Positions 1-12,913 are shown, counted from the first letter of the stretch. The stretch is DNA of 64,000 bases from Azadirachta indica (GCA_022749755.1 CM040446.1:16020367-16084366), one strand, 5' to 3'. The notes: generated by a model from the letters alone, not told the origin. A program made the numbers and translations.

Positions 1-162
1 GTTGTGCACAGAAAGAAGAAGATAAAGATACTGAAGATGAATTATCTATCATAGTTAGACTTTGATTGATCCAATAGTACAATACCAATGTGAAAACTTG
101 AAATCATACGGATTCAGTGGAAAGCCACACATTAGAATGTGCTACAGATGAAATTAGCATAC

Positions 163-3100
163 CTTCCAACAAGACGCACTGAGGCAAGAAGATCATTTCC
201 TTTCTTTTGTCCATGTTCCTGTAAAATACAACAATGAGTACAAGACAAGGACAGTAAACTTTTGGTGGAATGAAAATGGTTACCTTTGCATCTTGTAGAT
301 ACTCTAAAACTACACCAATTGTTTCATTAAGGCCATTTATCACCTTTATGAAAGTAGTATCATCAATAAGGTTCCCTGTCAATAGGCCCCAAAGACAACT
401 AAATTAATTAAAATGGGAAAAAGAGAAGGTCTGGGAAGCACATATTTGAGAAAAAGAGGCTCCATTCAAACAAAAGTTGGTGAGTTGCGAACCACAAGGA
501 AATCTTAAAATCCCAAAATAAAAAGAACAAAAAGATAAAAGGAGTTATAAGTGAGGAACCAATTATTAATATAAAAGTCAAGTGCTGTGGAAGTATAACC
601 TAAAGTGAGATAAATTGATGTTGTATGAAACAAAATCAATAAGGTCTGCATGCAAAGTTAAAATTCAATTAAAAGTAGATGCAGGATTCCAGAACATTAC
701 TTGTTATCCTCTAGCAGAAAAGAACATACAATAGCATCTCAACCAAGAATAATCTCTTCTGTCAACCAGATATACCTTCATTTTCACCAATATTTGATAC
801 CAATCTAATAATCTTCTCCACCAAGGAAAAGGCAATGGCCACATTCCGCTGCTTTGAGAGAAAACTTTCAGCAGTTGATGAAGTATTTTTAGAAGCTTCA
901 TATTTCAAATAGGCCAGGTCATTCAGCAGAACAGCAATCTCAACCCTTGATGACTCTAACACAAGCAATAGGCACCTGAAAAAAAATGAATTGGCCTGAA
1001 ACAGAAACCATAACCCACCCAATATTTGTTTTCGATTGAACCACTAGATTGACAAGCATATCTTACCTATCCACGGGAACAGAATCCTGTATATCAGGTA
1101 AGTCAATCTTACCAATCAGCCACTCTTCACCCTTGATGGAAACCATAGATTCAGCCAAAATAAGGGCCTGAAGCTTCTCTGCGGGTGCTGTTCATTGGAA
1201 TGATAAAAATTCATCAAAAAGCTTCAACGTACGATTTTATATTCTTATTAAATAATATAATTTAATTTTAATTAAAAATATAAAAAAATACATCATATAG
1301 TTCAAATGTTAATTTCATTTTGCTTGAAAACAATCAAATTTAATGGAGTGAAAAGAAAAGGGGAACTTGTCATCCCCTAATATAAAAAATTTTCCGGACA
1401 CCTTGCTCCCCAACCTTGAGAAGCATTTAACCTGTTACCGCAGTTCTATTAAAACATCTTCAGTGTGCATCTATTGCAATAATTGTACATTCAATAGATT
1501 AAGCATCACGGCAGCCCATTAAAATTTGCCTTCTTTAACCCAACAAGTCCACTCATAAACAATCCTTTTACAATATCCACAACAGAATGAAAGAGATACA
1601 ACAGAAAGGAAACATATGTCCTGAGCAGGAAAGATCTAATTATCTGTCCAAAATGATGTTCCACGACAATCTAAAAGATGATAAACAGCCATTTCATGAA
1701 GGAAAACCTGCAGGCTCAATACAGATAAATCATTCGGTAACAAATAAACATGAGAAAAATTCTGATCCAACATACCAACACGATTCTGTAAAATGGCTAC
1801 AACACCAAAACGCATATACGTTGACCAGTTGCCATCAGGCATTACACGAAGAGCATCATGAAGTGGTACCTGATAATAGCATTATAGTATCAGAACCAGT
1901 TTTAAGGTGCAATAAGTTAACAAAAAAGCAAACGCGCATAACCCAGATGAAAAATGAGGATAGACATGATCCTAACCAGTTCAAGAACTGAAACCAACGT
2001 GTGAAAATGGAAAAGAGAAATAGAATATGTAGAAAAGAGAATCCATTGAAAAACTAGATAACCTCTTCCAAGCACGTGCAGACATGTTTTTGCCAGCTGA
2101 GCCAACAAAAACTGTCTTATACAACACAATAACCTTGAAGTAAGAGGTCCAAAATAAAAAAGATCAGACAAAATAGACATGACCCCAAGGCCTAACAAGT
2201 TAAAAAACTAAAACCAGCATGTGACAAGGAAGCTGAGATTATATAGAAAAGTAAATGCTTTAAGAAACTGGATAATCCCTTCAAAGTACAAGCACACATG
2301 TTTTTGCTGCCTGAGCAAACTGAAACTGTCTTAAATACATTAACCTTGTAGAGAAATAGAACATACCGAGTAATTCGAAGAAAGAACAGCAGTGAGTAAG
2401 TGAAGCGCTTCAAACTTTAGAGCATTGTGCAATACAGCAAATTGCCTAGCTATTATGGTTACCTGAACCAAAAAGAAAATGCTTTGAGATGTTTGATCAC
2501 TACAACTAATAAAAATTCAAATTTATCAAAAATCAAGATTGCTAGAAAGACAAGAAAAAAGGAATAACTACTGAAGAAGTTTCAAGGATGCGCTAGGTGG
2601 TAACTGAAAATTAGGAATTACCATTATTGACAGCTCTGATAAATAGTCATTTGAAATGACTTCTAGCGACAGCTTACTTAGCATCAATTGCAGAAGTCTA
2701 ATAGCAAGTTCCATTAATTGAGAACCTGTGAAACATGTGCACACCGTTACTTCTCTTTTGAAAAAATGAACAGTACTGTAAAATGTACTAACAACAAAAT
2801 ACACCATGCATAAAATTGTATCCAACAAGGGTCATGTTCACTACTATCCAAATGTTTTTAATTTGAAACAGAAAATGTATGTATAGATACAGCTATGGCT
2901 TGCAGTAGATCATTAATTTCGTAAAATGCAGTTAAAATTTAGTAAAGAAGATAATTCACCGTCAGGAAAGGTCGACATTTGGAAAACCAGCACTTTCATG
3001 CCTCCAGAATCATACAATTTTCTGACTCCATCTCCAGTAGCATTTGTAACCAAATATAAGAATTCATAGCATTCTTGAAGGACAGTTGCACCTGATCTGC

Positions 3101-4997
3101 AATTCAAGGAAGCAAATATGGTTAAGGTAACCAAAACACAGAAATAAACAGGTCCTTCCAAAATTTAAGAACTAAAATCAACAAGACAGTCCACAAATCC
3201 AAAAAAAAAAGAAGTCACAAGTAGCATCCAAGACAGTGTGAAGAGAACAAGAGAGAGTTGCTAGCAATTGGAATTTAGATATTAGCCTAGAACATTTGAA
3301 GCACAAGGAGAAGAAGATGCAGTGCAATACATATTTCCAAGCCATTTGCTTGAAATTTGTGGCACTCCAATAAAATATATTTGAAGCCAGCTACTATTTC
3401 CACTCAATAGAAAATACCATGTCACTATATCAGACCAAATCATTCCTCTTCTCATAACATACAACACCCTTCTTTTGATTCCATCAATTATACCAGGAAG
3501 TCAATAGGTTGAATGCATAACATAGCATGAATCGCTCTCCATTAAAATTTTTCTTCTCTTTGATACATAACAGTGCAGCCCAACTAAAAATTCTTCACTT
3601 AAATTGAAACCTTACTCTTTTGGCATCAATTCCAGTATCAGCGGAATCTTTGAGACCATGTCCTCTGAAGAAGCAATCTCAGGAACACGGCAAAATGCAG
3701 CAAGGACTATAACTGATAGCTGTAAATAAGCATCGAAATTATTGCCTGCACTGCCAGTATTGATTCCTTTTCCCAATCCTGGAATAAAGAAAAGAAATAT
3801 ACAGAATATTAGATATCCCTAATCCATAGAGATACCAGAATTTTCAATATATATATGTAACACACACATATATATGACTTGATTGAGTTAAAATTTTATT
3901 ATTTACAGCAAACCAACATAAATTATAAGATCTTTCTGAAATATTGTCCTCTTTGGGAAACCAAACAGAGTTCTGGACAATTACAAGCACTGAAGAGGTA
4001 ATACTCTTCAATACTATGGACAATCGACAAAATCTAGGAATGGAGGGTTATAAAAGAAAAGAATAATGCCTCCATCTTCCACAAAACCAAAAATAAAACT
4101 AAGCGCATATCTTCTTCAAAACCAAAACAAAACAAAAGGATGATACACAATACTATCTTCTTTTTTATTTTTTTTTTTCCTTAATTAAATTTCTTGGACA
4201 CAAGCAGCAATTACAAAATTAATGAACCAGAAAAAGCAATTCTATTTAGTTTATTCAGTATTTATCCATATCAAAAACAAAGCATCCACTCTACTAAACC
4301 TAATGCCACTGCTTTTTAAGAAACAACATAAGCTCTCCTGTTTCCAGCATTTGGAAACCTAATGTCGACTACACATCATATTTGAAACTCTATTGCTGCC
4401 ATAATGCTCACCTGCAAATTCTCAGACAACGTAGCCCAAGTGCCTAACAAAATTAGTGATCTCGATTGGGATGAGTTCTCCAGTTTCTAAAAATTTAAAG
4501 TAATCACGTAACGCATAAGGTACAGAATTCCAAGAAACTTCATAATTTCCTTACATCACCACATCTACCAACAGAACATTGTAAATATTAACGCTCGCCA
4601 GTCCTAAAATTCTATAAAGTAACAAAACTTATATAATTCGGAGTTAAATTTATATATTACTCGTTTCTGACAAATTTTTATGAATTAAACAGATAAGGAA
4701 TAAAAGAGAACATTACCAGTCCTCAGGAGCCGGTCGAGAAACCGCGCACCGATTGCATCATAAACCTTACGAAGCGAAACGACGTCGTCGCTTTTGCAGA
4801 ATTTGGTGACGAGGAGCAAACCAGCGAGACGCTGCTCGTCTCTCTCGCCTTGCAATAGCTTCAAGCAATCGTCTAGAGACGGAGATTGAGCTGGTTCCTG
4901 CCGTGACTGTGAGTCCTGAAGAAACATCAGAGAAAATTAAGGTAGAAGAAAATTGGAAGAAAGCCAGAAATGGAACACTCTGCTCGGTGCTTACCAT
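163..4997 (-). CDS. Neurochondrin-family protein, 5' part (gene continues past the left edge)
   Basis: Eleven exons fit: 4995-4997 (ATG only), 4717-4915, 3616-3778, 2960-3096, 2622-2725, 2367-2462, 1776-1869, 1067-1187, 776-975, 284-375 and 163-218. All have GT/AG borders and matching phase, and they give about 421 residues. The helical, leucine-rich product matches plant neurochondrin-like proteins (armadillo-like fold). Recognisable stretches are DEQRLAGLLLVTKFCK near the start, ECYEFLYLV, LHNALKFEALHLL, and INGLNETIGVVLEYLQDAK near the last exon. The C-terminal half lies left of base 1; bases 1-162 read as intron. The start rests on an ATG directly followed by GTAAGC, joined to DSQSRQ after a short intron. 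A start at 4927 inside that intron (MFLQ...) is possible but less likely. The plant function is poorly known, so the family call is firm and any role is not. Confidence 0.9.
1957..2347. repeat. Diverged tandem duplication inside a neurochondrin intron
   Basis: Two units of about 175 bases lie in the intron between the exons at 2367-2462 and 1776-1869. Unit 1 is about 1959-2137 and unit 2 about 2173-2347. Both open with (a)atagacatga or (g)atagacatga, share gacatgtttttgc / cacatgtttttgc and aactgtctta in the middle, and end in taaccttg. They differ by many substitutions and small indels, so the duplication is old. No coding content. Confidence 0.75.
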
Positions 4998-5760
4998 CGC
5001 TGAAACAAAGCTAAGTAAGTTACAGTCAATTATTATTATTTTGGAGCGTTTTGAGTAGTTTGTACGCTTATTTACAGAGTTTGAATTTGTTTTGAGAGGC
5101 TTCGAGAGGCGGCTGTTTTCAGAATTCAGACCGTCATTGAGTACGGTTACCATGGGGCCAGGTTGCAACGTCCGCCAATGAGTCCATTATAATTGTGATT
5201 AAAATTAAAACATATATTCGGAAATCCAAATCAAAAATTGGGTTGGGTTTAATTTTTTTCGTCAGCCCAATTATATTACAGGTTGGGTGGGTCATGTTGA
5301 GTCCACTCCCATGTTGTAATGTCATAGGTCCCCGTTCTTCTATAGATGGTAATATAGCATCCTAACGGGGAACTATTACAGTAAATGGGGTGAATTTATC
5401 GTCGCCCCTTTTCTTTAACTCCCATCACCAACTATTAAATTATAACTTGGTAATTATTCTAAATTAAACATAATCCTAATGTATCAAATTCTCTACGTCT
5501 CCGACATGGTGTACACTCTCGTGTATACTATACGAAAAAAATAAAATAAATGTTGAGTTTGATCTCAACCCAAACAACCTAATCAAACCAAATCAATTTA
5601 TCTCAAACTAAACCGATTAAATTTTTATTAGATCCGTTCCATTTGGTTTAACCAATTACTCAAGAGATAAATTAGATTAATTTTTTATAAACTCAAATTT
5701 TTTCTTACTTATTTTAGCTATAATCAATACAAACTAAACCACACTATTCTTAATAGTTAT
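4998..5760. other. Spacer upstream of the neurochondrin gene
   Basis: This stretch holds the 5' leader and promoter side of the neurochondrin gene (reading left) and then AT-rich DNA up to the retrotransposon. An open frame crosses exon 2 and the leader at 4767-5168, but it is in the wrong frame and is not a gene. No clear TATA box or other gene was identified. Confidence 0.5.
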
Positions 5761-6180
5761 TGTTGATATTGGAAATTATATTTTCTGATATCATATAGTG
5801 AAAAAATTGTATATTTCTTACTTTTTTGTGGAGAAAGAAAATTTTATTGCTAAAATTGGTAAAGTCACATATGTCTTTTTTCATGAGTAGGGACTTATAT
5901 ATATAGCTTTCCTTTTTCTAGTAGTATTAGGAATTCTAATGAAATCAGGATTGTATCTTATAAAATCCTAATTTGCCTTGAACTGAAACTTGCAAAATAA
6001 ACTTTTCTTACTCCATAACGATTTCTTATGGTTAGGCTTCTAACTGGACTCTCTCCCATGCTGACTTGATCAGTGCATACCGCAATTAGTTTAGCATCAA
6101 GAATGGCTGACCAAGGGTTTAGATTGCTTATTGCAAAGTCTGTTGATCCTATGGGCTTGAGCCCATCTTCCCAAACATCA
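5761..6180 (-). repeat. 3' LTR of the Gypsy element (left copy)
   Basis: It begins TGTTGATAT and ends near AACATCA. It is a direct repeat of 14788-15225, sharing the stretches attggtaaagtcacatat, tctagtagtattaggaatt and gcataccgcaattagtt. The outer edge is clear; the inner edge is set only by loss of similarity. No polypurine tract could be recognised next to it. Confidence 0.85.
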
Positions 6181-6619
6181 AAGCCCTCAATTTCCAGTAA
6201 AAAAGATTTTCATTGAAAACTTTATTTCCCGAGTGACTTAGATTCCATTTGAGAGACACCCAGCCGACGAGAATATTAAGCTGAGCGCGATCTGCAATTT
6301 ATCCTACCAGATGCTTATTCCCGAACACTTGACCCTCGTTCATCTTTCAAGAACAAAGACTTTTTAATAGCTGAACACGAGGCATAGTCGCAACTTTAGA
6401 AATTCAGGTGAAGCGCCAATAGCGTGAAAATATGCCCACTCTTTGCCTCGATTTTCACATTGATGATTAACATGCATTAATGCCTGTAACTGTTACTGCC
6501 TCTAGACCTTTCGTTGAGCTCCTATGTGCTTCAACATGACTGCTCCACCGTGCCTGCAAAAAGACCACGTTAGTGGATAACCTCGTGGCATCATCTTAAC
6601 CATTCATCCCGTGGAGTGG

Positions 6620-8444
6620 ATGGGGTATAAATTCGACCCTTCCTCCCATTTTTACCATTTTACTTCTCTCGCACCTTCCACAAAACTTGAAGTCCTTCAC
6701 TGTTTTCTCCTGCAAATTTCCTTTCCAGTTCGTAAACAAGCTCCATTCCACCTTCGACGTTCGCTCGTTACTCTGTGGCTGACCTTCTCATTCCAGTAAG
6801 TTTTTCTTTCTTTATTCCGCCAATTTATCGTATTTTGTTCGTCAACGTGAATCTGCTATTTTATCCATAGAATTTCATGCTTGTCTCTTAGTTAGCTCCA
6901 CGAATAGGTATAATTTCATCCTTTCTTTATTCCAGTAAGTTGTCTAAGGTTTAAAGCCTGACTTAACCGTCCCCTTTTTATTAAAGATCAATGCAGGGTG
7001 CACAAACCAAGCTGATCGAAGGACTCTATTTTCCCCTAACTAGCTTATAGCTTTTAGCCTTGTTGAGGTCGCTCCAACTTGGGAAAAGCTTAAAGCCGCT
7101 CTCAAAGCAGAAAAAGGACTTGCCTTAGTAATTGATCAAGGCGTACTCGCCACCGGTAAGAATGAATGCGCCACCTGCCCTTTTTCTCGAAATATTTTTT
7201 ATTCGTGTTTCGTATAAGTTCTTTTATTTTTTCATATTTTTCAGGGAAAATGGCTCCAAAAAAGGGCAAAAGAAAGCTCCTGGGTTCCTTAGGATCTGTC
7301 CTATCTTCATTGGAGACCTAGGTTGGGGCTTTAGCATGGAAATAGTAAGAGTCCCCGAAAAAATCCAAACAAGGCAAAGGGGATCAAAAGAAAGAAGTCA
7401 ATTAGAAAGCGAAAAGGAAAAAGGTTGACTCGGGCTCCAATAAAGATAAAAAGGAGCCTCCCAAGGACAAAGGAAAATGCCCAACAGAGGTTCCTAAAAG
7501 TACCGAGGAAAGGCTATCCAAAAAACAACACACTGAGTAGGACGATGAAATGGACGATCTCTCTTAGGTAGACATCTCGGAGGAAGAAAATAAGCTGTTT
7601 GAGCATTTGATCCCTTCTATCAACCATCTGACCTGTTCAGTAGATTTTTCCTTATCTTTACAAGCGGAGGCTGCTAGACCGATGCCGTTCTGGAAAAAGT
7701 TCATCAATAGCTTGGCAGGATAACACCTTTAATTCTTCTTTATTGTTTTATCTAGGTAGCCCTATCTAATATATTATTCGGTTGGTGCAGGCGTTCCATT
7801 ACCTTAACTTGTACATTGAAAGTGCGAAAGAACATTCAAGTACCAATGTGAATCTGTATAAATTAATAGACCAGCTGACTTCGGAGGGGAACTCGTTGGA
7901 GAAAAGGTTGAAGGAGTTAGAGAAACAGGAGAAGGGCCTTGAAACTCAACTGAGCGAAGAGAAAAGGAAGTGGGCAGGGAAGCAATGCCTTTGAGGACAA
8001 AATTGCTAACCCTGAGGCTCAGGTATCTTGACTTAACTCTCAAGCAGCCGAGCTCGCTCATGTCAATAAAGATTTGAAGGATGAGATTGCTTAGACCAGA
8101 ACTGAAACTGAGGAGCAATGCAATGCTTCAGCCAAAGAGGCTTTGGAACTGGCTTGCAAAAGCTTCTAAAAGAAACATAAAGACCTTGACCTGGGCTAGC
8201 TCTTTGACGATCTTAACATTCACTGACCCGTTTAGCTAAAAGCTGGGGATCCCGAAGAGACATCTATCGAAGAGCCCGCTCAAGATCCCGACCCTACTTA
8301 GGCCGATCCTGCTAAGCCTGATTAGACCGTACCTCTTCCTACGACTCTAACTTTCGGCATTATATCTTCTACGAAAGGCACTCAATAGCTTTATGACTCT
8401 TTTGAAATTTTATGTAAGATGTAAATGATTATTCTGTAAATAAA
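6620..8444 (+). pseudogene. Antisense gene carried by the Gypsy element (Tat-type aORF), broken
   Basis: This unit lies on the strand opposite to gag-pol, between integrase and the 3' LTR. It has a TATA box (tataaatt, 6626-6633), a pyrimidine-rich leader, an ATG at 7250 reading MAPKKGKRKLLGSL after an intron-like acceptor (tttttcag), and a lysine-rich acidic stretch around 7365-7590. An intron with acceptor ttggtgcag precedes the coiled-coil segment at 7793-7970 (AFHYLNLYIESAKEH... then KRLKELEKQEKGLETQL). AATAAA follows at 8439-8444. Tat elements such as Grande are known to carry an antisense ORF here; its function is unknown. Several in-frame stops show it is no longer intact. Confidence 0.65.
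6626..6633 (+). promoter_or_regulatory. TATA box of the antisense unit
   Basis: TATAAATT in a locally GC-richer stretch (gatggggtataaattcgac), followed by a pyrimidine-rich leader. It is oriented opposite to the element's own gag-pol. Supported by position only. Confidence 0.5.
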
Positions 8445-8559
8445 GATATTTTTTAACGAAAATTTGGATTTACTTTTATTTTTGCTTCTGCTTAATGTGA
8501 TGAATGATTAACTCACCGAGATGGTATGACACTTGTCTTTAACTGAGTAAGAGTGATTC

Positions 8560-8850
8560 GCATCTTGAACTGAGGTCAGGTTAATGATGAGGAAAATTTT
8601 CACTGTAAAACCTAATTCAAAATTAGTACGATATTAATAATAACGTTCTGAATAAGGAATTTATTTCTTTCAATGTTTTTCGCGTAGCCTGAACTGAGGT
8701 CAGATCTTGTTACAACAATTTTTAAAATAAAGGTAGAATCTAATAATTTCTTAACAATTTATGTCAATCTGAAGTGAGATCAGACCTTTTTATGACAACT
8801 TAAAGTAATGTGACCAAGCGATCACTGCGATCTAAATTGAGATTATATCT
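8560..8850 (+). repeat. Dispersed short repeat, about tgaactgaggtcag
   Basis: The motif recurs four times with growing divergence: near 8567 (tgaactgaggtcagg), 8692 (tgaactgaggtcaga), 8768 (tgaagtgagatcaga) and 8834 (aaattgagattata). The spacing is about 65-125 bases. It lies between the antisense unit's poly(A) signal and integrase, probably in the downstream non-coding part of the element. Confidence 0.55.
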
Positions 8851-9392
8851 TCTTAAACTATAATTTTTAAGGGAAATACTTCTTCAGCATTTCAACGTTC
8901 CATGGCTTCTTGACTTCTTTTTCATTCGGGTGTTTGCAGCTTATAAACTCTTGCCTTGACAATCTTGACTACCTTATATGGACCTTTCCAGTTAGCCCCT
9001 AAGGCTCTTTCTTTGAGCATATTAGTGTTTTGGGTAATCTATCGCAATACTAAATCCTCTTCTCAAAAAATTCTAGATCAAAACCTTTTGTTGTAGTATT
9101 TTACCACTATTTGTTGATAGACAGTCATCCAAATGAACACCTGATCCCGTTTGTCTTCTAACAAATTCAAATTTAATTCCATTGCCTCCTTATTCTTAAA
9201 TTCATTAAAGTAATTAACTCGAAATGAGGGCACCCTTATCTCAACCGGAATCACTATTTCAAAATTGAACGCTAGCGAATAAAGTGTTTCGCCAATTGCT
9301 ATTTTCGCTATCATTCGATATGGTCAAAGGACTTGAGGCAATTCATCCATCCATGCCCTTTTCTTGTCGTCAAGTCGGTTTTTTAGCATCTT

Positions 9393-9966
9393 TTAGATAA
9401 TCTTGTTCACTACTTTCACCTGTCTATTTGTTTGGGGATGGGTGGGGGACAAAAACCTGAGGTCGATACTTAGGTTGGCACAAAATTCTTTGAATTTTGC
9501 ATTATCAAACTGCTTGCTATTGTCAACTACCAATATACGTGGAATCCCGAACTGATAAATTATGCTCTCTTCCATAAAAACGGTGGTCATTTTCTTCATT
9601 ATGGTGGCTAGTGGCTCCGCTTCTACGTATTTTGTAAAATAGTCAACCACCACAATTGCATATTTCATCTGAATACATCCTATTAGAAGCGGGCAAATCA
9701 AATCCAACCCCTACTGAGCAAAAGGCCACGAGTTGAGTAAGGGGGTAAACTGTTTGAGGCACTGCCTCGGGATGTCCCCATAGAGTTAACAACTCAGGCA
9801 AGATTAAGCTGTTTTCATTGTGTTGCAATACAATGTCGGCTAATAGTACCCTTGGCGTAAAATACGGTATGCCAAGGACCTGGTCCCCTGTGATTGTCAC
9901 AGCTACACATTTGGACTTCCTTGACCACATAGTCCGCTTCCCATCGACACAACATAAGTAAGTCAA
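9393..9966 (-). pseudogene. Integrase relic of the Gypsy element
   Basis: 9393-9707 holds the integrase core: AIVVVDYFTKYVEAEP around the first catalytic aspartate, FGIPRILVVDNSKQFDN around the second, and PTHPQTNRQVKVVNK where the third acidic residue is replaced by lysine. 9643-9966 lies upstream in another frame. No chromodomain is visible. Confidence 0.85.
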
Positions 9967-10321
9967 CCCAAATCCTCACTTACATAATATCCCATTAATC
10001 ACTAAGTAACGTGAGGATCTGCTTTTAACCCTTCTAACATCCTCCCTGTCCTCGGGTAGCCTTCCTTTAAGAATATACTCTCGAATAGGATCCATTTAGA
10101 TCCGCACTTTACATGATGTGCTGATTTGGTTTATCTCCGCCTCCAACTTTTTCACGCTTTTCTGATGCAACACTTTCATGAGAATTGTTACAGGAAACTT
10201 TCCTTATAGGGTTAAAGCTAACTTTCCTAAAGCGTCCATTTAGTCTCATGACATTGCTTAGATAGGTGTTCATACTTTCACCCCTTACTAAAAATTTGCC
10301 AGAGACGTGGTTCATCACTAG

Positions 10322-10525
10322 CTATGAACCTCCCTTTACTTCGAGACTTTTCACCCCGATCGCCAAAGTTAGGCCAAGTTCTACCAATAAACCTTCAAAT
10401 TCTGCTTCATTATTAGTTACCTTGAAGTCAAAGTATAAGGCATAAGCTAACTCCTCATTTCTTAATCCGATCAAGATTATGCCAACTCCTCCACCTTGAG
10501 CATTTGATGCTCCGTTTACGTACAT
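10322..10525 (-). pseudogene. Second (archaeal-type) RNase H relic
   Basis: The 67-residue minus-strand piece contains YVNGASNAQGGGVGIIL and, downstream, NNEAEFEGLLVELGLTLA. This is the pattern of the extra RNase H domain that Tat-lineage elements carry between RNase H and integrase. It is the main ground for the Tat assignment. The downstream part toward 10100 is broken. Confidence 0.75.
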
Positions 10526-10598
10526 GCGTCATAATTTTGAGTTTCCTTATTCCTTCCTCATAATCTTTGCAGCCGTGCTGTCGGATAGTTAGACACCG

Positions 10599-11303
10599 CT
10601 AGTTTCCATTTCTATTAAGTGAGTCTGAGCGGCTTACTTGCCCCTGCTCTACACTTCTAAATCCCTGAAGCATCGTTGATTCGCCTATCTCTCGTATTGC
10701 CATCCTTTCCAAGATTGATCTTTCTGCAATGAAATTCACTAATGTTTGGGCCTTAATAGCTTTAAGAGGTCGGTGGTCAATATCGAATTGAGTGAGTTCA
10801 ATTAACCATTTGACCAGTCTTCCTAAAAGGTCCGACTTGTGTAATATCTGTCTTAGAGGTTGATCGGTGAAGACCACTATAGTGTGTGATTGGAAGTGTA
10901 GCCAGAGTTTCCACACTGCTACCATTAGTACTACGGCCAACTTCTGTAGGGGCAAGTACTTCTTTTCTGCATTTATTAACGACTTGTTCGTATAGTAAAT
11001 CAGTTAGTGTGTCCTTTCATCTTCCCTGACTAGTATTGAACTTACCGCATGGTCAGTCACTACTAAATATAAGTTCAGCGTATTCCAGATTAACGGGATA
11101 ACAAGGCGAGGGGAATTTACCAAATAATCTTTCAACTCTTGAAAACTGTCTTCGCACTCTTTCGTCCATCCTGTATACTTTCTCTTCTTCATAATTTGAA
11201 AAAATTGGAAAGATCTATTTTTATCTTTGGAAATGAACTTGTTCAATGCGACTAACCTCCTCGTTAAGGCCTGCACTTCCTTTAACGCATTCAGGGATTT
11301 CAT
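10599..11303 (-). pseudogene. RNase H domain relic of the Gypsy element
   Basis: Two pieces, at 11004-11303 and 10599-10955, follow the reverse transcriptase. They include GWTKECEDSFQELKDYL, then the segment FQSHTIVVFTDQPLRQIL and WLIELTQFDIDHRP. This is the usual RT-connection/RNase H of plant Gypsy elements, split by frame changes. Confidence 0.8.
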
Positions 11304-12000
11304 ATCTAGTATGATCTGAATTTTTTAAGGGTTTACCTCTATTCCCCTGCTTACTAACCGTAAATTTTAGGAAATTTCCAAAGTCGACGCTAAATGCGTA
11401 TTTCTCGGGCTTCAACTTCATATTGTACCTCCTTAGCAGAAAGAACGTCTCCTTTAAATGCTAAACATGATCATTGATTCTGTGCGATTTGATAATCATG
11501 TCGTCGATATACACATTCATTCTTTTTCTGATCAAGAGCTGAAAAACCTTATTCACTAACCTCTGAAATGTCGCCTCCACATTTTTTATACCAAAAGGCA
11601 TTACCTTGTAACAGTACAATTCCTGGTCGGTCAAGAATGCCGTTTTTTCTTGATCAACCTCGTGTATCCAGATTTGATTATACCCCAAGAACACGTCCAT
11701 GAAGCTTAGCAATTTATGTTTGGCTGTCGAATCTACTTGCTGATTTATCCGTAGGAGTAGAAAACCGTCTTTTGGATGTGCCTTGTTCAAGTTAGTAAAG
11801 TTAATACACCTCCTTGATGAACCCTGCTATGATTAGCTTATCCACCTCCGCTTTGATCGCTTCCCTCCTTTCTTGGTTGAAAACTCTTCGCTTTTGTTTC
11901 ACAAGTTTGAACGTTGGGTTTACAATAGACGATGAGAAATGATCTTAGGTCAATTCTTGGCATGTCCTTATGGTTTCAGGTGAACACATCTGCATGCTCT
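11221..12000 (-). pseudogene. Reverse transcriptase relic of the Gypsy element
   Basis: The piece at 11461-11790 reads FMDVFLGYNQI, then VMPFGIKNVEATFQR, then MNVYIDDMIIKSH. These are the palm motifs with the YxDD box still present. The piece at 11221-11421 (KLKPEKYAF...) continues the domain in another frame. Upstream sequence to about 12000 is broken. Confidence 0.85.
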
Positions 12001-12410
12001 TTTAGGAAAGAGATCAGCCTCATTTTTTCTTCACTCAGTAGTTAAGAGCCGATTTTCGTCACCCGCTCAGGCCTCAAAGGGTCAATGGGTACTAACGTTA
12101 GTTTCTCTGTTGATTTGGGCATTGGTTGTATTTTTCGCTGCCTTATACTTCTTTCGAGTTTGTCCATCTCTTTTTGTTGCTCGGCATCCTTCTCATTCAA
12201 TTCACTAATGCTTTTTGCCGATATACAATAGGACCGCTTCAATGAGGCCGCAAAACATGTTCAGTCAACCTTCTGGTCCTTACTTTTTACGCTAATTCCC
12301 TCACCTACTTAGAATTTGATCTTCAAGTAATGTATACTCTCCACCGCTCTTATTTTTCTTAAAAAGGGCCTTCCCAAGATCATGGCGTACGGCATTTTTA
12401 AGTGCATAAC

Positions 12411-12913
12411 TTAAAATTCTATCATTGTGGTCTTCTGATACAGTCTATCCCTTATCGTCAATGGCAGCTGAACTGAATCTAACGGGAGGATGTATGAATT
12501 TGTAAATCCGTACAGAGAGGTATCTGCTGGTCCCATTTTCAGATTGTCAATCTTCAAAGAGTCCAAAGTCTCCTTGAATATTTTATTAGCTAAACTTCCT
12601 ATGTTCACCAAAATCTTGTTGACTTTAGCTAAACCGATCTCCAAAGTTATAACCTAGGCGTCATCATGGGATAACTAACCCCAACTTTATCTTCGACGGT
12701 GAACATGATTAGAATTGATGCTAAACAGGGTTTTTTCTCGGCTCGAACATCTATCACATAGTGGTCCACAGGAGTGCTTAGGAATGAATATTTTGAATAA
12801 TTCTTCCTTGCGTTGTTGGAATTGCCCGTCAATGTTAGTCCCCCTGAAATCACCATACTTCTATAAATTGGACTTGTTGATTCTGTTTCCCCATGCCTCG
12901 GGCTTTCTTCCAC
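12411..12913 (-). pseudogene. Aspartic protease relic of the Gypsy element
   Basis: Two minus-strand open pieces, at 12647-12913 and 12411-12644, hold the retropepsin region. The motif ILVNIGSLANKIF sits where plant Gypsy proteases carry their active-site triad; the catalytic aspartate position is asparagine here. The two pieces are in different frames, so the domain is dead. Confidence 0.65.

Noticed and set aside
4767..5168. 133-codon minus-strand frame across neurochondrin exon 2 and its leader
   Set aside because: It runs in a different frame from the conserved DEQRLAGLLLVTKFCK reading and ignores good splice sites.
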